A stretch of DNA of 64,000 bases from Orobanche coerulescens (Eukaryota; Streptophyta; Magnoliopsida; Lamiales; Orobanchaceae), in assembly GCA_033398695.1 (NCBI GenBank), contig JAWKAU010000219.1, positions 1 through 64,000 of the forward strand. Direction: 5' to 3'. Numbering within the stretch: position 1 is the stretch's first letter; each line of letters starts with the position of its first letter. Positions 34,215 through 45,582 of this stretch are shown one piece after another. A program made the position numbers and the translations under genes. The notes below the pieces were generated by a model. It saw nothing but the letters and a program-made list of their open reading frames with translations. It was not told the origin of the DNA and did not search any database.

Positions 34215-34968
34215 TGAAATCTCGCTGCCCGACCAACCCGACCGTGTCAGGCGACACGGCCGTGTCACACTCTTCCGGATAGTGAAATCTCGCTGTCCGA
34301 CCAACCCGACCATGCCCGGCGACACGGTCGAGTCCTGCCGAACATGTTGTGCCCGCACATGCAGCCGCGGCCGTGTCAATCGACACGGCCCGTGTCCGGC
34401 AGCCAGCCCTTTTATTTTATACACTTTTGTGTTTTGTTTGTCTTTTCTTTTCTTTCTTTACTCATTTTAGGGATTGTGTTTTCCCTAAATTGTGATTTTG
34501 TGTTCCCCTTTGTATTTCATTTTGATTTGTTTTAATTATTCAAAGATTTTGTAATCTTTGAATTGTTTTCTTTAATTATGGTAGGGAAACTTGGGTTTTC
34601 CTATAAGTAGGCTTTGATAGCCTTGTATCAAGATCATTGAATGTTGAAATAACAATACACCTTATGTTTCTATCCTTGATAAATGATTTTTATCAAACTC
34701 TTGATTTTTGTTCGATGCGTTTTCGAGTATTATTCCGATCGATTCTCAGTAGGTCTTGAGAAGAAATTACTTATCGAATTATAGGTCTAATTCGATAAAT
34801 CCTTGTTCTTGATCGTTCAAGCCTCCTTGCTCGATATTCTTACTTTGTCCAATATTACATCCATAAAACTACATCCAAAATACACTACTCATAAAAAGAC
34901 TTCCGCTACGATATTCATATACACACTCCGACCGATACATATTCATCTTTCCGGGCGAATTCGTATCA
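33971..34968 (+). repeat. E 3' LTR
   Basis: TGATACGGAGTC...TTCGTATCA, 998 bp. GC-rich U3 (~34090-34410), T-rich stretch, then TATA CTATAAGTAG (34611-34620). The right flank CCTGC (34969-34973) would be its target duplication; the left copy is outside the window. Confidence 0.9.
34186..34330 (+). repeat. 68-bp tandem duplication with hairpins in E U3
   Basis: Two copies starting at the CGTGTCACACTCTTCCGGAT phrases at 34193 and 34261, offset 68. Each copy is associated with CCGTGTC/CATGTC-type sequence pairing with GACACGG across a 4-base AGGC loop. Confidence 0.8.
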
Positions 34969-35495
34969 CCTGCGCAACCTCAATATTCGTGTATGCGTGC
35001 TCGATTCATGCTATACGTAATATTGTGAGTATGCATTTACGTTGAGGAAAAATGTGATAGATTATTCATGTTATGCTTTCCATGAGATTGTATATTACTG
35101 TGATCAGTGTGATTTCCACGAGCTGAAGGAAGCTCACCCCCACCTTTATTGATCCCGCAGGTTGAACCGAGCTGGATGGACGAAGGGGCTAGCCGAGAGG
35201 GCATATGAAAGATTAATTATTATACGATGTTTTCTTTATGTCAAATGTTTTGAAACTTATTTGGGGAAATGTTGACTAGAAATTTATAAATTATGAATTA
35301 TTCTTCCGCCGCAAAATTTTACTTCGTATCTATGATGAAATGTTACCTTATTTAAAGGTATTTATTTTTATGTCATTGTAGCGACTCGACTTTGTAGGCG
35401 AGAATTTTTATATTCTCAAGAAAATTATTTTTCTCAAAATTTACCTTTTATTTATTTTTTCCCCAATATTTACCCTAGAAAGTTGGGGCGTTACA
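34969..35495 (+). repeat. T: LTR remnant of an unrelated, older LTR element
   Basis: This sequence does not match the other families. It ends AAGTTGGGGCGTTACA and contains TGTAGCGACTCGACTTTG (~35376), typical of plant LTRs ending CGTTACA. A primer site follows 3 bases later. The LTR start is not seen because E is inserted in it. The clade is uncertain; another Ty3/gypsy lineage such as Tekay is possible. Confidence 0.65.
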
Positions 35496-35498
35496 TAG

Positions 35499-35513
35499 TG
35501 GTATCAGTGCGGG
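35499..35513 (+). promoter_or_regulatory. T primer binding site
   Basis: TGGTATCAGTGCGGG: the first nine bases fit the initiator-Met complement, then it diverges. Confidence 0.7.
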
Positions 35514-35822
35514 TTTTACCTTTCTATAGACTCGCTAGAATGTAAAAGCATCATATGCACTCAGCTTCGCCACTTCGTCACTCCATCTAAGGTACCAAAT
35601 TTCAGTCATTATTCATGCATATGTCATTTTATTTTTACTTACATAATTATTTATGCATGTACGAACTGCTAGTATGGCCAAACCTAGAATGACTCCACGT
35701 AAGAAGGTCCCAGCTACTTTTGACTCGCGTCTCCTAGCGCGTAAGGAGTGGTAGGATGACCCTAGTCTACCAGAAAATGCGCCACACTACGTCATTAATA
35801 GGCTGAGCAAGTGGGTGCAATC
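35514..35822 (+). pseudogene. T leader and start of a Gag-like ORF, interrupted
   Basis: The leader is followed by ATG 35674, giving MAKPRMTPRKKVPATFDSRL and a TAG at 35752-35754. The DNA continues without recognisable domain until G inserts at 35823, after CAATC. A basic start after the primer site fits a gag N-terminus, but the family cannot be named from this much. Confidence 0.45.
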
Positions 35823-36972
35823 TGATACGGAATCATTTGATATGAACGAAGAAGATGAAGTAAGGATCTATATAAATGACCTTACTACACGCCATGCACG
35901 AGCTACTATGTATTTAGGCGAGAAAACGGACATAAGACGTGGAGTCTCGGTCTCAGCCGTGTCATATAACATGGCCCGTGTCATGCTATGCCGGAAGGTC
36001 GAAAATCGACCGGAAAATGGACGAACTGCCGGAAAAATCACCACCGGCCGGAAAATTCACCACCTGCCGAATCGCCGATCGCCGCCACCACCACTGCCGA
36101 ATCGCCGACATCACTGCTGAATCGCCGACATCGCTGAAGCGAATCCGGCCGTGTCATCCGACACGGCCCGTGCCGAGGTGTCTGGATAATGAAATCGCCG
36201 CTGACCGAACCTGTCCGTGTCGCCCGACACGGCCCGCAGCCGACACAACCCGACCGTGCCAGGCGACACGGCCGAGTCACACTCTTCCGGATAGTACAAT
36301 TTCACGTGTCGACCAACCCGACCGTGCTGTGCGACACGGCCGAGTCCTCGCGCCAGGATGCGCGCGACCGTGCCGATCGGCACGGCCGTGTCCGGCAGAT
36401 CAAAGTGCCATTATTGCTGATTTTTTTATTTTTGTTGTTTTTCCTCCCCTCACATGTCATGATTAGACTTGCATGTTATGTGGGGTGTCTTATATTCATT
36501 TTGTTATGTGATTCCCCCTCCCTTTGATTTGATTCCCTTGTATTTTATCTTGTGTTTTGTTTTTCATTTCAAGATCATGTGATCTGGTTTGATTCCTTAG
36601 TTGCTAAGAAGACTACCATGCTATAAGTAGTCTTGTTGATGCTTTCATTATGGATATTGTATGTTGAAGAAATAAGAATACACTTGTGTTTTCTTGGTGA
36701 ATGCTTTTCATCGAAACCTTGGTTATAATTCGACGCGTTTTCGAATTTTAATCGAATCGATTCTCAATAGGTCTTGAGAAAAGATTATCTTATCAAACTA
36801 TAGGTCTAGTTTGATAAATCATTCATATTGTTCTTTTTTATGTAAGCCGAATTGCCCTACTTTCGGTTATATCTTACGAGTGTTACACATATACGAGTGT
36901 TGTGAGGTAACAAAATATATCCGCTGCATTTTCCGGTGAATTTACGTTCATCTTAATACGTAATTCGTATCA
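35823..36972 (+). repeat. G 5' LTR
   Basis: TGATACGGAATC...TTCGTATCA, 1150 bp. Tail-coding start (EEDEVRIYINDLTTRHARAT-MYLGEKTDIRRG). GC-rich U3 with repeated CCGTGT/ACACGG inverted repeats and GCCGGAAAAT units (~35990-36400). TATA CTATAAGTAG at 36621-36630. Confidence 0.9.
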
Positions 36973-36976
36973 TTAG

Positions 36977-36990
36977 TGGCATCGGAGCCC
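36977..36990 (+). promoter_or_regulatory. G primer binding site
   Basis: TGGCATCGGAGCCC. CCAAGG/CCTTGG can pair just downstream, a weaker form of the O/K/L hairpin. Confidence 0.8.
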
Positions 36991-37054
36991 AAGGCTATTT
37001 CCTTGGCAATTTTATTGAAGATTTCTTGTTCAAAACTATCTCTTGATTCTTGTT

Positions 37055-38363
37055 ATGGATTTCTCCGATCCCGATTTCTTGATGAAACTCCGGGACGCAC
37101 TAAGCGGTTCACCGAACCACGTATGCAAGCAAGACGCGGGATGACGCACGTCAAATACACCATGCGGATGAGTTTAAAGTAAACGAACTTCCGGAGTTCG
37201 TTGGAGGTACCGATCCCGAAGCTTATTTGGAGTGGGAACGGAAAATTGAACGCATGTTCGAATTCAAAGACCTTAACGATGAGAAATGTTGCAAATATGC
37301 AATTCTCAAGTTAGGGAAGGGTGCTTCTCTTTGGTTCGAAGGAGTAAAGACGCGAAGAACTCGGGAGGGAAAAGCAAAAATCCGTTCGTGGGATTCTTTA
37401 AAAAGAAAACTTCGTAAGAGGTATGTGCCAACATCACACCGGTTAACCTTATACCGGAAGATTGCCGACTTCATGCAAGGCAAACTAAGTGTCGGTGAAT
37501 ATATTGAAGAGTTCAAAAGTTTGGTCTTGATGGGAGAGCTAGAAGAAAACGAAGAACAAAAGATGTCCCGTTTTTTACGTGGCTTAAATAAAAACATAGC
37601 CAACACGGTGGAGTTATATCCATATGAAGATTTCGATACTTTATGTGGACTATGCATAAAGATAGAAGCCCAAAATAAATTGAAGTTTTCAAGACCCGAA
37701 TTTCCTTCCAAATTCGGGAATCCAAGTGCCGGTTCGAGTTCGGGTACTAAAAGCACCACACCAAGTCATGTCCCTGTCACGACACCTAAGACTCCCTACG
37801 TACCTAAAGAAACAAGTTTGGCGAAGGTACGATGTTTCAAGTGTCAAGGATTCGGCCATTACCAAAATGCATGTCCGAACAAACGGGTGGTGACACTAAG
37901 AGAGGCTCTTGAGGCCCGGGAAGAATTATTGGCCGAGGACGAAGAAGAAAGACTCGGCGACGTGTTTAATGTAAACACCGAAGAAGAAGAGGAGTGTGAG
38001 GCTTACAATGCTCCGGACTATGACACGAGTCTAGTCCTTCGCACTTTACAAGTCGAGACGGTTTCGAGGGACACGGAGCAACGAGATCAAATATTCCACA
38101 CCAAGTGTCAAATTAAAGAGAAATGGTGTAGTTTGATAATCGATGGAGGAAGTTGTACGAATGTTGCTTCAAGCGAGATGGTGACAAAGCTCGGACTCAT
38201 CACTACTACTCATCCAAAACCATACGCGTTACATTGGCTCGATGATGGGAGTAAGGTGAAAGTTTCGAAACAAGTACGGGTCGGATTAACTATGGGTTCG
38301 TATGGTGACAACGTACTATGTGATGTACTCCCGATGGATGCATGCCACATATTTCTGGGCTGA
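37055..38363 (+). pseudogene. gag-pol: G gag and protease
   Basis: ATG 37055 (MDFSDPDFLMKLRDAL; this family's alternative Gag start, shared with M, O and K). Early indels are followed by an open frame 37227-38363. It has WERKIERMFEFKDLNDEKCC, GKGASLWFEGVKTRRTREGK, LRKRYVPTSHRLTLYRKIAD, the knuckle from 37833 (CFKCQGFGHYQNAC), an acidic linker and the protease (IIDGGSCTNVASSEMVTKLG). It stops at TGA 38361-38363 inside the LLGRPW motif, which reads FLG-stop. Confidence 0.9.
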
Positions 38364-39275
38364 CCGTGGCTATTTGATAGAGAGGTTTTACATCGAGGAA
38401 GGAGTAACGAATATGAATTACGGGATAAAGGCAAGAAGATTGTGCTCAAACCAATGGCACCCCAAGCCATTCGATCGATGAGTTCTAATCAAATGGAGAA
38501 ACCGAAGCTTACTATGTTTGCTAGTGAGAAGGAGGTAAGACACGCTATTGACGATGGCGAACGTGTGTATTTATTAATGATTAAAGAAACACGAGATGTT
38601 GACGTGATTGTGCAAGGCAAGAGAGATATCGATACCTTGCTACAAGAATTTGCGGATGTCTTCTCGGAAGACTTACCGCCGGGTTTGCCACCCTTACGTG
38701 GGATTGAACACCAAGTCGACCTTGTACCGGGTGCATCACTCCCTAACAAGGCCGCCTATCGATGTAACCCCGAGGAGACAAAGGAGTTGCAAAAGCAAAT
38801 CGAGGAACTAATGAACCGCGGGTACGTTCGAGAAAGTTTGAGCCCTTGTGCGGTTCCGGTTTTACTTGTTCCAAAGAAGGATGGGTCATGGCGGATGTGT
38901 ATAGATAGTAGAGCCGTGAACAACATAACCATCAAATATCGGTTCCCAATTCCGAGACTTGATGATATGTTGGACGAGTTGCATGGTTCGGTGATTTTTT
39001 TCGAAGGTTGATTTGAGAAGCGGCTATCATCAAATTCGCATGCGGGAAGGAGATGAATGGAAAACGGCTTTCAAGACAAAACATGGATTATATGAATGGC
39101 TCGTCATGCCCTTTGGCCTTACAAATGCGCCAAGTACTTTCATGCGATTAATGAATGAGGTACTTAAGCCATTTTTGGGAAAATTTGTCGTCGTATACTT
39201 GGACGACATCTTAATTTATAGTCGATCATTGCAAGAGCATACCGGGCACTTGAGGAAAGTCTTTGAGATCCTTAG
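38364..39275 (+). pseudogene. pol: G protease end and RT, cut by H
   Basis: Frame 38442-39011: linker and RT through [20 protein letters not shown] and [20 protein letters not shown]. An extra T (TTTTTTCGAAGG) shifts the frame. It continues 39013-39275 with [58 protein letters not shown] (YLDD ~39196) and LRKVFEIL, where H begins. Confidence 0.9.
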
Positions 39276-39623
39276 TGATACGAATCGGTCAACATCATCA
39301 AATACAAAAAAAGAAGATTATCCGACCAAGCTTGGTTGAGTCGCAGGCATACATAAAATCCTCATGCAAAATACATGGACAAATTACCAATTCTCGCGCG
39401 CACGACGACTTCGTAGCAGTTTTAGTATTTTGTCCATAACTTTCTCGTCCGAAATCCGATTCAGGTGATTCAAGTGGCCATGGAAAGCTAAGAAAGAGAG
39501 CTACAAATCTTATGAGACCATAGAACCAAATTCGGACTCATTGGATCCCAGAAATGACAAAACCGACAGCATCATATTTGGTCCAAGATCATGAAGATTT
39601 TTGTCTCTTCTAGTTTCAAGACT
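39276..39623 (+). repeat. H: start of a subfamily IV LTR, cut by K
   Basis: TGATACGAATCGGTCAAC... aligns with L's LTRs but holds an extra ~75-bp segment (about 39306-39380). Left flank CTTAG (39271-39275). Interrupted at 39624 after AGACT by K; the remainder is outside the window. Confidence 0.85.
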
Positions 39624-39719
39624 TGATACGATATCTAAATCGAAAAAGCTCCAATAAAAATCGACATCCACGACGATACAAATTCGCATGGTCATGCATC
39701 ATTATACTTTTTTTTAGGG
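39624..39719 (+). repeat. K 5' LTR, first part
   Basis: TGATACGATATCTAAATCG...CATGCATCATTATACTT, then the poly-T of the LINE. It matches the start of subfamily I LTRs. Confidence 0.85.
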
Positions 39720-39836
39720 AAAAGTCAATTGCATAAATAAAATAAGAGTGGCCAAGAAAGGCTGGCCAATACCCGACAACCATATAGAATGGTGCACCAA
39801 ACAACGTAACAAAGAGCAAAAGTAGGAAAACAAAGC
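39720..39836 (-). mobile_element. LINE 3' end (poly-A side), left of J
   Basis: Eight Ts at 39718-39725 mark a poly-A tail on the minus strand, followed by ~110 bases of LINE 3' untranslated sequence. It ends AAAGC, the J target duplication, and the LINE continues at 54225. Confidence 0.75.
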
Positions 39837-40734
39837 TGATACGAATTACGCAAGTAATACGTATAAAACACAACGGAAGATTAATACGAAACAAAGTATC
39901 ACTTGAATTTTTGCTAAGGGTGGCCGAAAGTTGATGGTGTTCGGCCGTGAGGTAGTGTGATGTACGGAGTTTGGTGTGTTTTTATCGAACTAGACCTATA
40001 ACTCGATAAAAGGGTAATCTCTTCCCAAGACCTTTTGAGAATTGATCAAAGTTAAAATCTCGAAACTCGTCGAAACAATAACTAAGGTTTGTCGAACTCG
40101 TTCAACGTATATTTCAAAGGAAATACAAAGTTTATTATGATTCTCGATGATTTACAAGTACAACGAACACTACTATATATAGTAGTTTACAACCGAAAGA
40201 AAATACAACAAAACGAAAAAACGAACTTCCTAGCAACATCATTTCGGCCGAAAATCCAAGGATTGAGATATCAAATCTCTTGGTGTTATTAGGTGAAAGA
40301 GACATGAAGTTTATTTTGGTCTTTGATGGTGACATGAAGTAGAACAAAACACCATCTTTCCCATGCATGCATTTCGGCCGATAAGTGATATTTGGTGTAG
40401 ATTTGTGATAGTGACATGATGAAGAAAGTCTTCACTCCATCCATATGCATTTCGGCCGTTTGTGACTTTGTTTTGTAAGGAGGGAATCACATCTTTATTT
40501 TGTAAAGATATGAAGACAAAGTGTCTCTTTCAAGCATAAATTCGGCCGATCTTCATGCTTTCGGGTCGATCCGTCGTCGAATTCTACGTTATTCCGATTC
40601 CGATTAACAACGTAACTCCAAGTCGCGTATTCTTTTCTCCCAAATATAATGATGCATGGCCATGCGAATTTGCATCATCCTGGATGTCGATTTTTATCGG
40701 AGTTTCTTCGACTGGAATATTAGATATCGTATCA
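39837..40734 (-). repeat. J 3' LTR
   Basis: Practically identical to 53322-54219; one seen difference is TGTCTCTTTC against TGTCCCTTTC. Palindromic TATA 40169-40186. Confidence 0.94.
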
Positions 40735-41780
40735 TTCCCTCCGTCTTTGAAAGGAATTGACCTCAATTCCGCAATGCCATCGTCGTCAAGATAAGGTGAG
40801 AGATCACCTACGTTGAATGTCGCGTGTACTCCGTATTCGCCCGGAAGTTCGACTTTGTATGCGTTGTCGTTCACTTTTTCCACAATCTTGTACGGACCCT
40901 CGGCTCTCGGCATCAATTTGTTCTTCCGTTTGCTTGGGAATCTTTCTTTTCTCAAATGTATCCAAACCAAGTCGCCAACATCAAATAATCTCGCCTTTTT
41001 ATTTTTGTTCGACTTCCGTTTGTATATTTCATTTACTTCTTTAATCCGTTCCGTATCTTTTCGTAACTTCACCATTGATTTGAGTTTTGCTTGGCGTCTT
41101 TGTGAACCAACTCGTTGCTCGGTAAGGGAATCAAGTCCAATGGCAAGTGCGGATTTAATCCGTATACCACTTCAAAGGTGAATGGGCCGTGGCATAACCG
41201 GGTGATCGGTTGTATGCGAATTCGGCATGAGCAAGTTTAACGTCCCAATCTTTACGAGTTTTATTTACCAACCCTCGTAATAATGCTCCCAAGGTTCGAT
41301 TAGTTACCTCGGTGCATCCGTCGGTTTGCGGGTGATGTGAAGTCTTGAATAGGAGTTTAGTACCTACTTTCCTCCATAAAGTATTCGAAGTAACTCGAAA
41401 TTTGGAATCTCGATCCGACACGATAGTTTTGGAACTCCGTGTAAACGAACTACTTCGGAAGTACAAGTCCGCCACGTTGCTTGCATCATCGGTTTGTGGC
41501 ACGCGACAAAGTGAGCCATTTTCGAAAAGCGGTCGACGACCACCATGATCGAGTCCTTGCCTCGTTGAGTACGAGGTAAAGCCACAATAAAATCCATCGA
41601 GACATCCTCCCACGGTCGTAGCAGTATCGGCAGCGGCATGTATGTACTCGACTTGAACGAACTTTTCATCATATGACAAGTTACGCATTTGCTCACGATT
41701 GTCTTGGCGTCGCCATACATTTTCGGCCAAAGAAATGTTCTTTTAGCACCTCTACAGCCTTAGTCGAGCCAAGTGACCGG
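40584..41780 (-). pseudogene. pol: J integrase with LTR-encoded tail
   Basis: Minus-strand frame 41075-40584: IKEVNEIYKRKSNKNKKARL, GDLVWIHLRKERFPSKRKNK, GPY module, YLDDDGIAELRSIPFKDGGN, then into the 3' LTR at 40734. The tail EETPIKIDIQDDANSHGHAS ends at TAG (40584-40586). Upstream core fragments (41155-41730) hold [38 protein letters not shown] and TNRTLGALLRGL in shifting frames. Confidence 0.87.
40735..40748 (-). promoter_or_regulatory. J polypurine tract
   Basis: Minus-strand AAAGACGGAGGGAA. Confidence 0.88.
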
Positions 41781-42581
41781 CTAGTCCTCCTCCGTGCGCC
41801 TCCGAACCAAAGAATTCCCGTGTATGTCTCGGCACACATAGTTTATTCCCCTTGAAGAGAAAGCCATCCTGTAAAACAAATTCCTCAGACGGGGCCGTTT
41901 TACAACGGTTAAAAATTTCCCGAAGTCCAAATCGTCGTTGTAGTGATTTTTCAAAGTCTCGAATCCCAACAAACGAACATCTAGCATCGACAGTAAGGCA
42001 TACCGTCTCGAAAGTGCATCCGCCACTACATTACTCTTCCCGTCTTTGTATTTGGATGAAAAGTGAAAAGATTGTAAAAATTCCACCCATTTTGCATGTC
42101 TCGGGCTTAGCTTACTCTGTCCGTTGATGTATTTCAACGACTCGTGATCCGAATGTAGCACGAAATGTTTCGAACGCAGATAATGACTCCAATGATCGAG
42201 TGCTCTTACGATAGCATAGAACTCCTTGTCGTAAGTACAATAATTCACTCGGGCGCCACTTAACTTCTCCGAAAAATAGGCAATGGGACGGCCTCTCTGA
42301 ATAAGCACTGCCCCGATTCCAACTCCGCTAGCGTCGCATTCTACCTCAAACGGTTGTGAAAAATCGGGCAACGTCAAAATCGGCGCTTCACATAATTTTC
42401 CCTTTAAGTTTTCAAAAGCCTTTTGGGCCGTTTCGTTCCAAGCAAAGGTTCCCTTTTTCAGACACTCCGTGATCGGGCTGGATATAGTGCTAAAGTCCCG
42501 TATGAATCGTCGGTAAAAAGAAGCGAGGCCATGAAATGACCGTACCTCCGTGATTGTCTTTGGGGTCGGCCACGACTTGAT
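41781..42581 (-). pseudogene. pol: J RT connection domain and RNase H
   Basis: Open on the minus strand from [20 protein letters not shown] at the 42581 junction through [20 protein letters not shown], RNase H ([53 protein letters not shown]) and [22 protein letters not shown] upstream of IKSW is absent; the DNA jumps to M'. Confidence 0.9.
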
Positions 42582-44524
42582 TAGAAAGTAAGGCATACCT
42601 CCTAGATAATGCATCCGCAACGACATTGCTTTTACCGTCTTTGTACTTGGATGAAAAGTGAAATGATTGTAGGAATTCCACCCACTTGGCATGCCTCGGA
42701 CTCAGTTTATGTTGCCCGTTAATGTACTTTAATGATTCGTGATCCGAGTGTAGGATAAAATGCTTCGTCCGCAAGTAATGACTCCAATGATCAAGGGCCC
42801 GTACGATAGCATAGAATTCTTTATCGTAAGTACAATAATTCAACCGAGCCCCGTTCAACTTCTCCGAAAAGTAAGCGATAGGTCGTTTACCTTGAATAAG
42901 AACCGCTCCAATTCCAACTCCGCTAGCGTCACACTCAACTTCGAATGGTTGAGAAAAATCGGGTAGTGTTAGAATCGGTGCTTCGCATAACTTGGCCTTT
43001 AACTTCTCGAAAGCTCCTTGGGCAGCCCAGTTCCATTCAATTGGTCCTTTTTTAAACACTCCGTTATCGGGCTTGAGATGGTGCTGAAGTCTCGAATAAA
43101 CCTCCGGTAAAAAGAAGCAAGTCCGTGAAATGATCTCACTTCCGTCACGGTCGTAGGGTCGGCCAAGATTTAATTGCTTCGATTTTTGTTTGATCAACCG
43201 CCACTCCGTCCTTGAAACGACATAGCCGAGAAAGACTATACTTTCGACTAGGAGCGAACACTTCTCTTTTTCCATACAATTTTCGGTCCCTCAAGGTTTC
43301 AAAGATTAGCCTTAAGTGCCCGAAATGTTCTTGTAGTGATTGACTATAGATTAGAATGTCATCCAAATACACAACCACGAACTTCCCGAAATGGTTAAAG
43401 TACCTCGATCATCAACCTCATGAAGGTACTAGGCGCATTAGTAAGACCGAAAGGCATAACGGTCCACTCATATAATCCATTATTCGTTTAGAAGGACGTC
43501 TTCCACTCTGCACATTCTCGCATTCGGATTTGATGATATCCGCCGTAAATCAACTTTGGAAAAGATCACCGAACCATGTAGTTCGTCTAACATATCATCA
43601 AGTCTCGGGATAGGGAACCGATACTTGACGGTGATATTGTTCACGGCCCGACTATCCACACACATCCGCCAAGAACCATCTTTCTTAGGGACAAGTAAGA
43701 CCGGAACCGCACACGGACTCAAACTCTCCCGGACATATCCGCGGTCCAAAAGCTCTTCGACTTGTCGTTGTAACTCCTTCGTCTCCTCGGGATTACATCT
43801 ATATGCGGCTTTATTAGGAAGTGGTGCTCCCGGTATAAGATCAATTTGGTGTTCGATACCGCGAATAGGTGGTAAACCCGACGGTAATTCTTCGGGAAAA
43901 ACATCCTCAAATTCACGTAACAACACATCTAGCTCTCCGTCATTTTGTACTCCTATGTTCTCGTCCCGTGTCTCTTTAAACATCACCAAGTATACTCGCT
44001 CCCGTCATTAATGGAATTTTCCATTTCTATTTCACTAGCACGGATGTTTAGTTTCGGTTTCTCCACTCGACTAGAACTCATCGAGCGGATGGCTTGCGGG
44101 GACATCGGTTTGAGTACAATCTTCTTTCCTTTGTCTTGTAATTCATATTCATTACTCCGACCTCGATGTAAAACATCTCGGTCGAACATCCTGATCGTCC
44201 CAAAAGCACGTGGCATGCGTCCATCGGGAGTACGTCACATAACACATCGTCTCCGTATGATCCCATAGTTAAGTTGACCCGCACTTGTCTCGTCACCTTC
44301 ACCTTGCTTCCATCATCGAGCCAATGTAAAGCATATGGTCTCGGGTGAGCCATAGTAGTTAGCCCGAGCTTGGTGACCATCTCGTTTGATGCCACATTCG
44401 TGCAACTCCCTCCGTCTATTATCAAGCTACACCATTTTTCTCCGACTTTGCATTTGGAATGAAAAATCTGGTCTCTTTGTTCCGTGTCACTTGGAATAAT
44501 TTTGGTATGTAATGCTCTAAGCAC
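42582..44524 (-). pseudogene. pol: M' protease, RT and RNase H (truncated tandem copy of M)
   Basis: On the minus strand, protease 44524-44078 (LIIDGGSCTNVASNEMVTKL; PMDACHVLLGR). RT 43989-43480 ([60 protein letters not shown]). [20 protein letters not shown] lies near 43378, and RNase H 43275-42582 ends [11 protein letters not shown], where J's IKSWPTPK follows. Integrase and a third LTR are missing. Confidence 0.9.
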
Positions 44525-45507
44525 TAAATTAGTATCATATTAGGAGCGTCATAAGTCTCGCAATCTTCATTTTCTTCCTCGGCCTCCACGTTAAGTACGT
44601 CACCAAGGCCTTTCTTCTCGTCCTCGACTAAAAGTTCGTCTCGGACCGCAAGAGCTTCTCTCAAAGTGACCACCCGTTTATTTGGACATGCATTTTGATA
44701 GTGACCAAAGCCTTGACATTTAAAGCATCGTACTTTAGCCAAGCTCGTTTCCTTGGAAACGTGAGGAAACTTTGGTGCCGGGGTAGGGACTTGAAAAGGT
44801 GCGGTCGTTTTCGTAGTAGAACTTGAGCCGGCACTTGCATTTCCGAATTTGTATGGGAATTCGGGTTTGGTAAACTTCAACTTGTTTTGAGCTTCGATTT
44901 TTATGCATAGTCCGCATAAAGTGTCAAAATCTCCGTATGGGTATAATTCCACCGTATTTGAAATGTTTCGGTTTAGGCCACGTAAGAAACGTGACATTCT
45001 TTGTTCTTGATTTTCTTCAAGTTCCCCCATTAAGGCCAAGCCTTCAAATTCATCGATGTATTCTTCCACACTTAGTTTCCCTTGTACGAACTCCGCAATT
45101 TTTCGGTATAAGGTTAACCGGTGTGATGTCGGGACATACCTTTTACGTAGTTTCTTTTTTAAAGAATCCCAAGAACGGATTTTCTCTTTTCCCGCACGAG
45201 CTCGTTGTGCTTTCATACCCTCGAACCATAAGGAAGCGCCCTTCCCTAACTTGAGAATTGCGTATTTGCAACGTTTCTCATCGTTAAGGTGTTTGAAGTC
45301 GAACATACGTTCAATCTTCCTCTCCCACTCCAAGTAAACTTCGGGATTAGTACCTCCGACAAATTCCGGAAGTTCATTAACTTTAAATTCGTCCACATGA
45401 CGTGGTGAATGTGCGTCATATACTCCTCTTCTTGCTTGAAATCGTGGTTCTTGCATGGTGTGTAGTGCTTCACGTAGTTTCTCCATGAAATCGTCGGAAA
45501 AATCCAT
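44524..45507 (-). pseudogene. gag: M' gag, uninterrupted to the protease border
   Basis: ATG at minus 45507 (MDFSDDFMEKLREALHTMQE) with no stop until 44524. Gag core is TNPEVYLEWERKIERMFDFK, GKGASLWFEGMKAQRARAGK, LRKRYVPTSHRLTLYRKIAE and MSRFLRGLNRNISNTVELYP. The knuckle CFKCQGFGHYQNAC sits near 44690-44731, then an acidic stretch (AEEENEDCETYDAPN). A one-base loss at the end (ATATTAGGAGC, where M has ATATTCGGAGC) ends the frame. It is the most complete Gag here. Confidence 0.9.
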
Positions 45508-45564
45508 GATAAGGTAGTTTTGATAAGAAAATTGCCAAGAGAATTTCGCCAAGGAAGTAACCTT

Positions 45565-45578
45565 GGGCTCCGATACCA
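45565..45578 (-). promoter_or_regulatory. M' primer binding site
   Basis: Minus-strand TGGTATCGGAGCCC, next to the LTR at 45583. The shared LTR therefore acts as M's 3' LTR and as the 5' LTR of M'. Confidence 0.87.
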
Positions 45579-45582
45579 CTTA

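Larger units (their letters stand above)
26742..34968 (+). mobile_element. Element E, 3' part (subfamily II), interrupted by F
   Basis: Integrase 26742-27832 and 33783-33970, 3' LTR 33971-34968. The left half is displaced beyond D and O, outside the window. F sits at GTAAG. Codon-level divergence from A-D is clear, as in FETLKECYDGDMDFGEIF. Confidence 0.9.
35823..39275 (+). mobile_element. CRM-like element G (subfamily II), 5' half
   Basis: 5' LTR 35823-36972, gag, protease and RT up to 39275, where H is inserted after CTTAG. The rest lies beyond the right edge. Left flank CAATC (35818-35822). Confidence 0.9.

Noticed and set aside
43556..44011. Open frames antisense to M' RT and protease (and similar ones elsewhere)
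   Set aside because: They mirror the coding strand of gag-pol and recur wherever that sequence occurs; no domain of their own.
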